From Pedobacter sp. Bi126 (GTDB taxonomy: Bacteria > Bacteroidota > Bacteroidia > Sphingobacteriales > Sphingobacteriaceae), in NCBI RefSeq assembly GCF_918698245.1, contig NZ_CAKKMS010000002.1, positions 620,001 to 684,000 on the forward strand: a stretch of DNA of 64,000 nucleotides, written 5' to 3'. The notes below the pieces were generated by a model. It had not been told where the DNA came from, ran no database searches, and saw nothing but the letters and a program-made list of their open reading frames with translations. The translations under genes and the position numbers were made by a program. Position 1 is the stretch's first letter. Each line of letters starts with the position of its first letter. This document shows positions 35,805 to 45,956 of the stretch, piece after piece.

Positions 35805-38696
35805 TTAAATGTCGAATATATAATCCGCTTCTAGGTTAATGGTGATCCGTATAAAGTCATCATTATCGGATAGCCCGTACAATTGACCGATTAACTTCAT
35901 AAGATCAACGAAATAACTTTCTTCACGAGTGAAATCGACGTAAACGACATCCTGAAGAAAAGGGGTAAAGGATTCGGCCTGTGTACCTTCTATCAATACA
36001 GGGATAACGGTATTCCCATGCACGGACTTTCGTCTTAGCCTTGTATTAATCAACAGTTGTTCTTGCTTGACCACAGAATCCAGTGTTGTAAACTCGTATT
36101 TTTTTGAAAGTAGCTTAGATCCAACGGGAATAACAAAATCGCTGGACATAATCTCATCGACATATTGGGAAATACTTGAACCTGGGAGATTGTTCCAACG
36201 GTCGAGTAGCACGTTGACTCCTGCACTTTTCAAATCCTTAGCAAAGCGCAGAACCCATGCTTCATGTTCCTTATTACCCCATGCATAACAGATAAAGCAC
36301 TTCGGGGAGTTAATATTATTTTCGGTTTTAAGCAGGCTTTTTAATTTGATTAGAGAGGTTTCAAACAAAGTCCGCCTATCCGCAATACGTTTTTGATCAT
36401 CTACCTTTTCATCAAATTCTTGTAACGTTAGGTTTTCTAATGCATTTTTTAATGAAATTTCCGTACCGCATTCATGACAAAATGTAGATTTTTTATCCTT
36501 GTTTACCCGGTCGATCACAACGGGTCTTTGGATTTGCTCTTGGCATTTTTGACAGACTACCGGCAGGTAACGTTTTATGGTAATGTTCCTTCGGATCAGA
36601 AACCTTTCAAATAGACTCTGAAAGAGCTGTTTAGTATGGGAAGGGATATCGTCAATGTGATAAAGCGTAAACTCAACTTCTGCCTCTTTATCATTGCGTT
36701 GGATAAAACCACAGACTTCGTTATCGGCGATCTGGTATTCAGCCTGGTTCTGCCACTGGTTATGTCTGATAAATGTATTGGTATATCCCAGAAGTACCAC
36801 AAGTGAGGGATAGACATTTTCAATTGCCCCTCTTACAATATAGGAAGCACCTTCAATAACAGATTCTTGTGGCTTACTCGGCTTTTTCTCGTTAATAAGA
36901 GAGGGGAATACGAAAAAGTTTGATCCATTAAAGTTTTCCCTGAAACAGATTGCTTTTTTGAGGAAAAGCGAAACAGTGGCATCGATAATAATTTTTCGTT
37001 CGGTTACAGAGAGCGCGTCAAGTTCAGGAAAGGCATATTTGTCGTCCAACAGTCTGTTTTCTTCCAATACGCCTAGTCCTTTCGGATTTTTGCGGGCTTC
37101 CAAAATGACAGAAGATGCCAGGTTGATGATCAGGTCTGGAAAAAGCAGTATAAAATCTTCCCTTCGTGAATTTTGAATTACAGAAACATAACCATGGTTT
37201 TCCAGGTGCCTCACTGCTGATACAAATTCATCCTGCTCAAACATCATTTCTGGTTTCGCTTTAAGGATGGCCCTTTCCAAATCCTCGTATGTGACTAGAA
37301 CAGATTGCTGGCTAGTATTTTCTTTAAGGGCCAAAATGTACTCTTTGATTATCTTAAACGTCACGGTGGTAATGGTCATCGAAAAACTGTTCCATGGGAT
37401 AAGTGACCTAATCTTGGTCATCAGATCATCAAGACCTTCGTTGGTACTCGCACTGGTGGGAAGGTAGCCGCCTGTAAAGCCCTTGTTTTTCGCAAAGTCA
37501 GAAAGTTCTGATTGGGTCAGCGTCGAGGTACCGCGGTCAACACGTGAGCCGACCAGTATCGCCGGACATTGACTTTCCCTATTCATCTGAAGTTGATTAA
37601 GCCAAAAAATGGCACTTGATAAAGGATTTTCTCTAATTGTAGGGTCAAACAGGATCAGCGCGAGATCGACTTTGTCCAAAAAGAGCGAATGGACCAATCG
37701 ATAGTCCGGCTGCCCGGCAAGGTCCCAAAGCACAGCTTCGCACTCGGTTCCGTCTGTACGCGTTAGCGCAAGATCATCTACGACCCAAAACTGTTGCCCA
37801 TGAGTAGATTCATGTTCCTTAAAATGTCCCTGTGAAATCCGCCAGCCAAGTCCTGTTTTTCCCACTCCGGAATCGCCTACCAAAACGATTTTCGCGGTTG
37901 TATAACGTACCTGTTTAACCCTTTTTTTGTTAAGTAAAAGTTGATTAAGGTCTATTTTCCAAATCCTCAGCGCAGTATCTTTGTGTGACCTGGTCACTAG
38001 ATATTCTCCATCAAAAGAGAACTCAATATTTACAGGTATTATGTCGGCGGAAGTTTCCTTTATGGTTAATATGCATTGCCATTCTTCAGTCTCCCAAAAT
38101 TTTACCGTTCCATCGAGTGATTTAGAGATTAAAAAACGTCCATCTGGACTAAAGGTCATGCCGTTTATTATATTGGTGTGGGCATGGATTTCAATCTCAA
38201 CGTTATCCGAAAGGGCTTCATGGTTGATCAATATTTTGTCATCGCTAGCAATCGCGAAATGATTCTTGGAACGCGATAAACTAAACTGCGAATCCCGGAT
38301 ATGGTCATATATAAACCTTTCAACCTCTCCTCTTTCTTTAAGGTTATAATGAACGATTTCGTTTTGGTGGGATGCGATAGACAGTATGTTTTTATCGGGG
38401 GCAAGGGCAAGACTTATTATTATGCCATTACATTCGGTTAAAATTCTTCCTACATTTTTACTTTCTAAATCCCACAATCTCACTGTCCTGTCGGCCGAGC
38501 CGCTGATAAGGGTTTTGTTGTCCGGAAGATATAGTAATTCATTGATCCAGGATTTGTGACCAGTAAGATGTTCAATGACATGGCCGCTTGCTAGTTCAAT
38601 AATTACAATAATTTTGCCATCGGCAATGGCGAGAAACTGATCATCTTTTGACCACTCGAGCGTTTTTACCCGATCTCTTCCTGAATATAAGCGCAC
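35805..38696 (-). CDS. WD40 repeat - Roc/Ras-like GTPase - zinc ribbon - TIR domain protein
   Basis: 963 residues from a GTG start, the only start available in this frame. Order: WD40 blades (about 1-250, e.g. ISGSADRTVRLWD and LISKSLDGTVKFWE); a GTPase with P-loop GDSGVGKT (274-281), DLAGQ switch (325-329) and an SRVD base-recognition loop (384-387); a COR-like middle region; a zinc ribbon with CQKC (715-718) and CHEC (740-743); and a C-terminal TIR/SEFIR domain starting CFICYAWGNKEHEAW (800-814). The build is that of a signalling switch: sensor propeller, GTPase and an NADase- or adaptor-type effector. Such proteins often act in antiphage defence or programmed death; that is inference. The reading frame upstream (38697-38861) stays WD40-like, so the gene is 5' incomplete or frameshifted. 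Confidence 0.88.
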   Translation of the reverse strand: MRLYSGRDRVKTLEWSKDDQFLAIADGKIIVIIELASGHVIEHLTGHKSWINELLYLPDNKTLISGSADRTVRLWDLESKNVGRILTECNGIIISLALAPDKNILSIASHQNEIVHYNLKERGEVERFIYDHIRDSQFSLSRSKNHFAIASDDKILINHEALSDNVEIEIHAHTNIINGMTFSPDGRFLISKSLDGTVKFWETEEWQCILTIKETSADIIPVNIEFSFDGEYLVTRSHKDTALRIWKIDLNQLLLNKKRVKQVRYTTAKIVLVGDSGVGKTGLGWRISQGHFKEHESTHGQQFWVVDDLALTRTDGTECEAVLWDLAGQPDYRLVHSLFLDKVDLALILFDPTIRENPLSSAIFWLNQLQMNRESQCPAILVGSRVDRGTSTLTQSELSDFAKNKGFTGGYLPTSASTNEGLDDLMTKIRSLIPWNSFSMTITTVTFKIIKEYILALKENTSQQSVLVTYEDLERAILKAKPEMMFEQDEFVSAVRHLENHGYVSVIQNSRREDFILLFPDLIINLASSVILEARKNPKGLGVLEENRLLDDKYAFPELDALSVTERKIIIDATVSLFLKKAICFRENFNGSNFFVFPSLINEKKPSKPQESVIEGASYIVRGAIENVYPSLVVLLGYTNTFIRHNQWQNQAEYQIADNEVCGFIQRNDKEAEVEFTLYHIDDIPSHTKQLFQSLFERFLIRRNITIKRYLPVVCQKCQEQIQRPVVIDRVNKDKKSTFCHECGTEISLKNALENLTLQEFDEKVDDQKRIADRRTLFETSLIKLKSLLKTENNINSPKCFICYAWGNKEHEAWVLRFAKDLKSAGVNVLLDRWNNLPGSSISQYVDEIMSSDFVIPVGSKLLSKKYEFTTLDSVVKQEQLLINTRLRRKSVHGNTVIPVLIEGTQAESFTPFLQDVVYVDFTREESYFVDLMKLIGQLYGLSDNDDFIRITINLEADYIFDI

Positions 38697-38926
38697 TGGT
38701 CTTTCTAAGCCTATTCGAAAAATCCAAACGTCTTTTCCTGAGATGTAGGCAATACTATAGCCTTTGTTAGCATATTTTGCGCAAGAGATGAGTTCGTTTT
38801 CGGTATCTAATACACTAATAGCCTTAAACCAGGATTTACATCTGATCCAACTGCTAAAAAATCATAGTTGATGGTCTTATTTTTTTTTGTTGTGTTTTTT
38901 TTGGCGAGAGTCTTCTTGGTATTCAT
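38697..38926 (-). pseudogene. Frameshifted 5' end of the WD40-GTPase-TIR gene
   Basis: An ATG at 38926 opens a frame reading MNTKKTLAKKNTTKKNKT then INYDFLAVGSDVN, a plausible WD40-protein start, but it hits a stop at 38807-38809. From about 38831 the frame of the main gene reads WFKAISVLDTENELISC and continues without a stop into the start at 38696. One extra base near 38831-38833 would join the two into NPWFKAISV. This suggests a 1-base deletion or a sequencing error. If real, the strain's protein may be truncated or off. Confidence 0.65.
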
Positions 38927-39035
38927 TATTGCAATATCTATCTTTTTTTTAAACCCAGTACTTTGTTAAATTAATTGCTGCCAGTTGCAGTGTCTTGGTG
39001 AAAATATCAGTGTCCCAAAACAATCTAATGTTTGT

Positions 39036-41012
39036 TTAAGTCAATACCTTATCGGATATATAGAGATCAATTTCATGTAAAGTCCCGTTCAGCAAAAAAC
39101 GTAAATGTTTGGAGGAACGTTCGATGATCTTTAGGTCACCAAAATCAAATGTTTTATGGCAATTTGGGCACAGTATAATGATGTTTTTCAGGCTCTCCTC
39201 ACCATTGAACTTTTTAGCGGTAATATGGGCAGCCTCAATATAAAAAGAGCCATCTTTCTTGATGATCTGGCTCGGGCAAATCTGGCACTGATAACCCCTT
39301 AATTTCTTGATGAGCAGGATTATATATGCGTTCCTGCTATAAGCACTGTGCTTGAATTCGATTTTTTTGGCTTTATTTTCTTCAATATTGGCTAAAGCAA
39401 CCCTGATATCAGCGTCACTCATGTCGATTACTAATTTTGATATTGACTCCTGTTCTTGCAACTCTTGGGAGCTTTCGATTCGCAGTTCGAGCGTTTCATA
39501 AACCTTTCCACCCAATTGTGGTTCAATAGCTATGGGTGGTTCAACACTGATTCTGCGTTGTTTTTCGGTTCTATGGTCGTCCCATGTGTTTACGACAAGT
39601 TCTCCTTGATCTCCAATTTCTATGTGTCCGTTGGCCAATTTCTCCCTTAACACAGCCTCTATTTGGGGGATATTCTTAGGATGAAGGGCCAGTTTTTTCT
39701 TGAATTCTTCAAATGGCAGGTTCTCAGAAGCCTTCATGCTTGACCAGGTAAAGCTGACAGATGGTACAGTTTCATAATCTTCCCAGTCTGATGGATATTC
39801 TTTACCATTTAAACCCCAATAGCCACCTTTGAATTCCTGAAACCGGTCATTTTTTCTCGATTCAAGATTGCTGTTCAGTGTTGTGATATCTGTGTCCCGA
39901 AAGGGTTGAATGTAATCAGCCAACTCCAGTTTATGGACGGGTGTTTGTTTGCTCCCCAGATATTCAATTACCATTTCCTGGATAGTACCGCCCTTGACTT
40001 TTCCGGTCTCTTCCCATTCTTTTAGACCAAAGCAACTGGTTTTGCCAAAATGGATAAAAAGTGGGTGTTTCATTGCCGACTGTAAAGAGGCAACGGTATA
40101 GTTCATACCTGGATATTGTTCTACAGCTTTTTTATAGATATCCTCTACCGGGTGACCTAATCTTTCTATTGGCATAGCCCGTAATGCATCTTCAACGTAT
40201 TCCCATACCTGCATTTTTTTTGTTCTCGGGAAGATGACATTTCCTGAAATAAACCTGTTCGGCCCAAGCTCATGTGCCATCAGTTTTTCGCAGATTTGAA
40301 TAACCCTATCTTGATAAGGGCTTAAATTTCCAATACTGAATTCGAAAAAAAAATCATTAAAGCTGATCTCGGTCCTTTTGGTTACGACTTTGCTGTTTTC
40401 CCTGATAAAATCGATGCATTCTTGGAATTTAAAGCGCTCGCTTAGTTCATTTTTAATAAGGTAAAGATTATTCCACCTCTTATTGCCAGGATAGGATTCT
40501 TCACCGATTAATTTATGGCTTTCTTTGAGTAAAAGAGCGGCGATTTTAGTAATAAAGATACCCGTAAATCTTGTGGCTGCCTGGCCGTTGATTATATGTA
40601 TTTCGTCTGCGTTGTATTCCAAAAAGTCTGCTCGGGGGTTAGGTTCAAATTCATCATTGAGGTGAAGCAACCGTGTAAAGGCGAAATGGGAATTGAAATC
40701 CTGAAGGTTTATCTCGCGTAATTGTCGAAAACGTTCTCTATCACGCCCGAATTTGTCCTGGAGCTGTTTTAAGGTCATTAATATATTGCCCTCAAAATAG
40801 TTAAAATGATTTTCGTAAAGGACCGAACGGAACTCCTTTTTTATAGTTTCCTTGGTAATCAGGATATCCAGGAATCGGAATAGCGAGATTTTTCCGTCAG
40901 TTGAAGTCTCAAAAAGGGACTCAATGTGAAAGGGAGATAATTTAAGGTTTAGCTCTCTCCGGTTGAAGTCTTCTGCAAGTGATCTAGAAGGCATTGTTTC
41001 ATTGGTTTTCAT
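39036..41012 (-). CDS. HNH endonuclease with winged-helix-like N-terminal regions
   Basis: A 658-residue protein. The C-terminus is an HNH nuclease: CxxC at C576/C579, H596 in EAAHITAKKFNGEES, N610 and the CPNCHKTFD block (C615, C618, H619), so both zinc-binding pairs and the catalytic His are intact. Upstream, segments at about residues 285-410 (HPVEDIYKKAVEQYPGMNYT...FGLKEWE and GGTIQEMVIEYLGSK...GYWGLNGKEYP) resemble paired winged-helix domains of the HARE-HTH kind, which bind DNA. The first 280 residues are unrecognised. It lies 110 bases upstream of the WD40-GTPase-TIR gene on the same strand. A restriction-like or antiphage nuclease is likely; modification gene absent. Confidence 0.75.
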   Translation of the reverse strand: MKTNETMPSRSLAEDFNRRELNLKLSPFHIESLFETSTDGKISLFRFLDILITKETIKKEFRSVLYENHFNYFEGNILMTLKQLQDKFGRDRERFRQLREINLQDFNSHFAFTRLLHLNDEFEPNPRADFLEYNADEIHIINGQAATRFTGIFITKIAALLLKESHKLIGEESYPGNKRWNNLYLIKNELSERFKFQECIDFIRENSKVVTKRTEISFNDFFFEFSIGNLSPYQDRVIQICEKLMAHELGPNRFISGNVIFPRTKKMQVWEYVEDALRAMPIERLGHPVEDIYKKAVEQYPGMNYTVASLQSAMKHPLFIHFGKTSCFGLKEWEETGKVKGGTIQEMVIEYLGSKQTPVHKLELADYIQPFRDTDITTLNSNLESRKNDRFQEFKGGYWGLNGKEYPSDWEDYETVPSVSFTWSSMKASENLPFEEFKKKLALHPKNIPQIEAVLREKLANGHIEIGDQGELVVNTWDDHRTEKQRRISVEPPIAIEPQLGGKVYETLELRIESSQELQEQESISKLVIDMSDADIRVALANIEENKAKKIEFKHSAYSRNAYIILLIKKLRGYQCQICPSQIIKKDGSFYIEAAHITAKKFNGEESLKNIIILCPNCHKTFDFGDLKIIERSSKHLRFLLNGTLHEIDLYISDKVLT

Positions 41013-41597
41013 TGAGGTCGTTTTTTATCGTAGAGTGCACCGTGTTTCAGATCCAGGTTAGTCAGCCATTAACTCTGCGTTCTCCTAATTTATGGGCTCA
41101 GATGTATTTATCAATATAGTGTTTGCGAGTTCCTTATTGGCCGATAGTATTATCTTAAATAGTTTCGGGTATCAGGTCAATGGTTGATTTGGCTTTTCGC
41201 CTGCCAGAGGCTGGCTCAAGAGAGGATTTATTAGTCATATTAAGAGAAATGTTTAGATAGACCAAAATACGTTTTTATTTGCATCTGCAAGTACTCCCGG
41301 TTCTTCTTCGGTCAAAATTGTCGGTATTTTTTATTCTTGGATTGATCATAATGATTTATGTCAACATGATTGGCCATGATAATCTGCTAATGTCTAGGTA
41401 ATATTACACTGGCAACGCTTTTTTTTCTATTTTAGGTTCAAAATAACGCTCATGATCAATATCAAATTTATCCCGGCCCCAACCCATGAAATTCTTCTCT
41501 TTTATCGCAGATACTGTCAAATGGTTGGAATGCAAATCAATTCAAAATCATCAGGTTTCACATGTAAGGCAAGCTTTAATCCTAATAGAAAAGACAT
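41013..41597. other. 585-base divergent gap in the defence-like island
   Basis: This gap separates the minus-strand HNH gene from the plus-strand three-gene operon and should hold both promoters. I see no gene, no strong palindrome, no repeat-family element and no clean TAnnTTTG box. The DNA is AT-rich with several T-tracts, including one near 41418. Confidence 0.5.
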
Positions 41598-43184
41598 ATG
41601 AAACTCAATAAAGGTTCTGCATTGGCGCCGTTTTGGGGAAGGCCGGTAAACCTGATCACAGGCCTGGATCCACTCGGACTTCAGACTACATCTGAGGCGC
41701 TATATACCTGGTTATTACCGGGAGTGACCAACCTGACTAACAGGGCAAGGTATTATGGTTTTTATTGCTGGCTGATTGATCTTTATCACAAAAGGGAAAA
41801 GACAGGTAACTCATTCCATCAACGTGCTTTTATGCGAAGGGCAGAGCTGCTGGTTGCCATCATTATGCAGGATAATTATCCAGAGGTTCAACAGATCACA
41901 GGCAGCACTTTTGCTTCCGGGATGATCGAGTCTAATGAAGAAGGATTCTATGATCTTAAACTTGGGGCTGATCAGGACAAATCTGATTCGACCTACTGGA
42001 AATTTCACACAGGTGCCTTTGGGCAGTATTATTTTGGAGCAATGCGTGCGCTTGGTTTGGTTCAGAGGGCCAGTAATGCAGAAGGAGACACAATCTTTCG
42101 GCTGACAGAAAGGGAGGAGGGGACTTGTGGACAGCAATATGCGTGGTGTTTTGATATCGAACTTGACGATGCCTTTAGGAATCTATTTTATGAATCGGTA
42201 AAGAACGGAAGGTTATATAAAAAAGATATTGATGTTTTTATCCGTTTTCTGGCCATCTCTACGGTTGACAGTGATACGCTAGAATGGGGTGCCTATAGGA
42301 CTGCTTTTCTTGGCCCCGATGATCCCTTTGGTGAAAATGAAGAGCTGGGCTACCATAGAAGGGATACGATTCTTTCCCTGATCCAATTAGCTAGGCAGCA
42401 AGAGGGCAAATTCGATCCGGCCTTGCTTTTATCTGCATGTTATGCTGGTAAGCTTTCTGAGGACGAGACAGCAATGGGATGGTATTGTTACCAGATCAAT
42501 GAATATTGGCAGTTTGCTTGTGGACTTATCTTTTGGTCTATTTTACAGGACCTGGCCAATCGCTCCGTTGAACAGTATTTATCGTTCTATATCAAGGATA
42601 TGTCCGATGATATTGCTGCTGAGATTTGTAAATTGTTGGATATTGGATATTCTGAAGCTGTATTATTGCAGGATATCCTGGATTTGATAGACGGCGAAGG
42701 ATTGAGCGAAAACGGCTTGCTTTTTAGCTTCCCAGCAAAGGAGGGGACATCGACGGTATTGGCGGCAAGGGATGCTTTTCTGTCACTGATGGTTACCTTG
42801 AAGCACAACCGGAATGAACTTGATGAGCTGTACAATTTTATACAGGTGCGTAAATTGATCCGGGATGGGGATTTTCATCAGGGACTCAGCTACCTGTTGC
42901 GGTTTTCTGGAAAATCTTTAGCTGCTTTTATTGAACTTTTTCTGAACAACAAGATCATCAACCGCCATCAGTTTGTTGCACTGAGGAAAATGGGGAACGG
43001 ACAACAGTCCACCCAGAAGTTCATTATAGATGAGGGATATATTAGGCTCGTGGAAATCTATCCCCCAAACTTTACTTCCCCGAGATTTACCGCAATCAGA
43101 AATATATTGGCTGATATGCAGGTGATTGACGCAAACAATGAATTAACCCAATTGTCTCATCAATTTTTTGGCGATGATCAATAA
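41598..43184 (+). CDS. Unrecognised 528-residue protein, first gene of candidate defence operon
   Basis: A soluble 528-residue protein with no signal peptide or membrane segment and no domain that I recognise. Visible segments are an N-terminal APFWGRPVNLITGLDPLGLQ, an aromatic helix region ARYYGFYCWLIDLYHKR (about residues 50-66), WKFHTGAFGQYYFGAMRALG, and a helical C-terminal half. The even spread of hydrophobic residues suggests an all-helical scaffold. Its stop overlaps the start of the PLD nuclease gene by 11 bases, showing translational coupling and a joint function. It might recruit, regulate or recognise a target for the nuclease; no function is claimed. Confidence 0.75.
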   Translation: MKLNKGSALAPFWGRPVNLITGLDPLGLQTTSEALYTWLLPGVTNLTNRARYYGFYCWLIDLYHKREKTGNSFHQRAFMRRAELLVAIIMQDNYPEVQQITGSTFASGMIESNEEGFYDLKLGADQDKSDSTYWKFHTGAFGQYYFGAMRALGLVQRASNAEGDTIFRLTEREEGTCGQQYAWCFDIELDDAFRNLFYESVKNGRLYKKDIDVFIRFLAISTVDSDTLEWGAYRTAFLGPDDPFGENEELGYHRRDTILSLIQLARQQEGKFDPALLLSACYAGKLSEDETAMGWYCYQINEYWQFACGLIFWSILQDLANRSVEQYLSFYIKDMSDDIAAEICKLLDIGYSEAVLLQDILDLIDGEGLSENGLLFSFPAKEGTSTVLAARDAFLSLMVTLKHNRNELDELYNFIQVRKLIRDGDFHQGLSYLLRFSGKSLAAFIELFLNNKIINRHQFVALRKMGNGQQSTQKFIIDEGYIRLVEIYPPNFTSPRFTAIRNILADMQVIDANNELTQLSHQFFGDDQ

Positions 43185-45786
43185 AGAAAGTGTGTTGGAC
43201 CTTATTGGTTCGGGACGGTACCATTCCTGTATATTAACTACCTTTAGTTTTGACTTTTATTTTTTTGAGTCCAAGGTGCTAAGGACATTGCGCTCAGCCA
43301 GCATACGTAATATAAATGTACTCATCGATGGCAGGTATTATACAGATTTACTCGAACAGACACGTGATATCAACTTATCCCTGAACAGTGGTTATTCTTT
43401 ACACCCTATTTTCGGCAAGGGGATATTTCATCCAAAGATTTGGATGCTAATGGGGGATAAAGAGGGGCTACTGTTAGTGGGGTCGGGAAACTTGACCAGT
43501 TCTGGGAACGGGAATAATGAAGAACTTTGGTCGGCTTTTCATTATGCTGCTGACCATCCTCAAAATGGTTCGCTGTTTGCCAGTGCATGGGAATATCTCA
43601 GCGGCATTGTGGCAGGGGAACGTGGAATCCTGAAAGAAAAATCGTTGGACTGGGTTAATCGTTATGCCTCATGGGTAGCTGGCCTGAATGGGGATAGACA
43701 TGGAATGCTTTTACCGACAAGTTTAAATTATCAAGCAGCATTGCTGGTTAACCGACAAGACCGATCAATCTGGCAACAGCTTTTAACTATTCTTTCTGGA
43801 CAAGAGATTTCCGAAATCCTGGCCTGCTCTCCGTATTATGACCAGCGCGGCTGTGTTGTCAGTGCATTGGGAGAGGAATTCCCCCGAGCAGCGATCCGGG
43901 TAGTGATTGATGAGAAAGGGGCTGTACCAGCAAAACTAAAAGCTACTAAAAATATAAGTTTTTACCATTGGAAAGATGTGAATGGTAATATTACCGGCAA
44001 AAGCGAGCGTGAGAAAAAACGGTTGCATGCCAAGTTATTGATATTCCGTGCAAAAACGGGAGGTGAATATGTCCTTATGGGGAGTGCGAACCTTACGCCG
44101 GAGGGAATGGGCCTTGATATCGGTGGCAGGACGAATCAGGAAGCCTCGATTATCCTGTTCGCTGAAAATGGCGGGATTGCAAAAGAAATCGGGATTTTTC
44201 CAAAAGCCAGCATGGCGGTGCCACTTGCGGCTTTTAAAACAGGACCTAGGGAACCGATATCAGAAATGCTGATCCATAAGGCTCATCCTATCAAGTTATC
44301 TTCGGCTGAGCTAAGTCATGGAACGCTTGAGGTATTTTTAAAGGGTGCGGAGGAAGGTCAGGAGCTTGTAATAGGTTTTTTGGACGCCGAACATGAACCG
44401 GTTTTTTCTACAGCGGGAGAGGTTTCTGGGGATAGGGTTATTACATCAAACCTGCCGCAGGTATTTTTTAAATTTATCCAGCTTTGTAACCAAGATAACG
44501 AACCTTTATCCAATAAAGTGCTTTTGAGCGATACCACCTTGCTCTCTAAAGGGAATCCAAATCCGATACACAAACGTATCGAACAAATATATGACCAGAT
44601 GCAGGGTGGCGATTTCAGCAGGGTGTTCGATTTATTAAACTATGCGATGAATGAAGAGGCTGAAATGCCTATTAAAATAGCCAATGCAGCAAGGAATGAT
44701 AAACCGGTACTTGAAAAGAACAATATCAAAGAGCGTTATGAATTGAGCTCTTATACCATAGTTCAGGCCGATAAGGCGGCTCAGCAGTTACTTTTAAATT
44801 CAAGCTCATTGCGCATACTGGAATTCCTGAAATTCTCAAAACCTAAGGGTGAAGCGGATTCGGATATCGATGTCAGTGAACAACTGGGGCCGGAACCCGA
44901 TGGAGGAGATGTGACTGAATTGCCGCGGAAGATACGGCCTTGGTCGGCAATCGAACGTGAAAGGAGAAAATTGATCAGGTATCTGGATAAAGTTTCTGGC
45001 CAGTTATTCGTCCTACTTGAGGCCAGGAGAAATGGCGAAGACTGTCTAATGTCCATTCAGGATTTTAGCAGGTACCTGATTGCCCTTGAACTGTTGCAGG
45101 ACTACGGTGGAAAGGTTGAAGATTTTTCAGGCAATGAAAGCGATGGTTTATTTGAATACCTGCCACTGGATAGCAAGAATAAAGTAAACAGTGTAAAGAA
45201 TTATCTCATCGAAATTGTCGGACAATTTATCCTGTTGCTCGAGGCGGGAACCAAGCAGTACGACAATGCGGTCTTAGCTAAAAAATATGATGCGTTGAGG
45301 GAGGAGGCAATGATCGGGGGACTCGCATTGCTCATCAACACCTACTGGATTGGTAATAATTGGCATTATGGTGATGTTATGATACTCAATACTTTAAGGC
45401 TGCTTATTCCGAAGGACTTATATGAGTTGGAGGAGATACCTGGAGAAATTCTAACTAAACTTGATGTCAAGCTGTCCAGGATAGTAAAACCCGTATTAAA
45501 GCAACGTGAGCACTTGCTGCATTTTATGAAAACGCTATTCCCGGCACATCAACAGACAATGAAAAATGTGGTTAAGGGCAATCATCAAAGCCAGGCACAA
45601 AGGGGGAATGTGATTTACAGATCGCCTTTTGGATATTGTTATGTTGCAGGGGTAAGTAAAGAAAACTATAGGCTGGTAAGGCCGGGTTTCAAATGGGATG
45701 CGATACAAAAAGACCTTATCGGTTATTGCACCGGGAATGAATATCCTTTGCTACCTATTAAGACGCTTTTTATAGTGGAAAGTTAA
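43174..45786 (+). CDS. PLD-superfamily nuclease with two HxK half-sites
   Basis: 870 residues from the ATG at 43174; an in-frame TTG 6 bases upstream is less likely. Two phospholipase-D-type half-sites are present: HPK (86-88) with GSGNLTSSG (103-111) and NNE, and HAK (285-287) with GSANLTPEG (303-311) and NQE. This HxK...GSxN...E arrangement is that of PLD-fold nucleases such as BfiI-like restriction enzymes, rather than lipases. The C-terminal 500 residues are unrecognised and rich in acidic and Leu residues, with a WSAIERERRKLIRYL segment. It overlaps the preceding gene by 11 bases and is followed 170 bases later by the sacsin-like ATPase gene. Confidence 0.82.
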   Translation: MINKESVLDLIGSGRYHSCILTTFSFDFYFFESKVLRTLRSASIRNINVLIDGRYYTDLLEQTRDINLSLNSGYSLHPIFGKGIFHPKIWMLMGDKEGLLLVGSGNLTSSGNGNNEELWSAFHYAADHPQNGSLFASAWEYLSGIVAGERGILKEKSLDWVNRYASWVAGLNGDRHGMLLPTSLNYQAALLVNRQDRSIWQQLLTILSGQEISEILACSPYYDQRGCVVSALGEEFPRAAIRVVIDEKGAVPAKLKATKNISFYHWKDVNGNITGKSEREKKRLHAKLLIFRAKTGGEYVLMGSANLTPEGMGLDIGGRTNQEASIILFAENGGIAKEIGIFPKASMAVPLAAFKTGPREPISEMLIHKAHPIKLSSAELSHGTLEVFLKGAEEGQELVIGFLDAEHEPVFSTAGEVSGDRVITSNLPQVFFKFIQLCNQDNEPLSNKVLLSDTTLLSKGNPNPIHKRIEQIYDQMQGGDFSRVFDLLNYAMNEEAEMPIKIANAARNDKPVLEKNNIKERYELSSYTIVQADKAAQQLLLNSSSLRILEFLKFSKPKGEADSDIDVSEQLGPEPDGGDVTELPRKIRPWSAIERERRKLIRYLDKVSGQLFVLLEARRNGEDCLMSIQDFSRYLIALELLQDYGGKVEDFSGNESDGLFEYLPLDSKNKVNSVKNYLIEIVGQFILLLEAGTKQYDNAVLAKKYDALREEAMIGGLALLINTYWIGNNWHYGDVMILNTLRLLIPKDLYELEEIPGEILTKLDVKLSRIVKPVLKQREHLLHFMKTLFPAHQQTMKNVVKGNHQSQAQRGNVIYRSPFGYCYVAGVSKENYRLVRPGFKWDAIQKDLIGYCTGNEYPLLPIKTLFIVES

Positions 45787-45956
45787 ATGGCCAGGAATAG
45801 CTGACTATCAATTTTGCTGTTGACATGAATCATTATTTTGATTATGGCATAGCGTTTTTGCTTCCAAATCTAGCTACATTAGAAATCAACGGTAACGCCC
45901 AATCAATATTACCAGGGCATACTCTGAATTAAATAATTATCGCTTAATATAAATTA

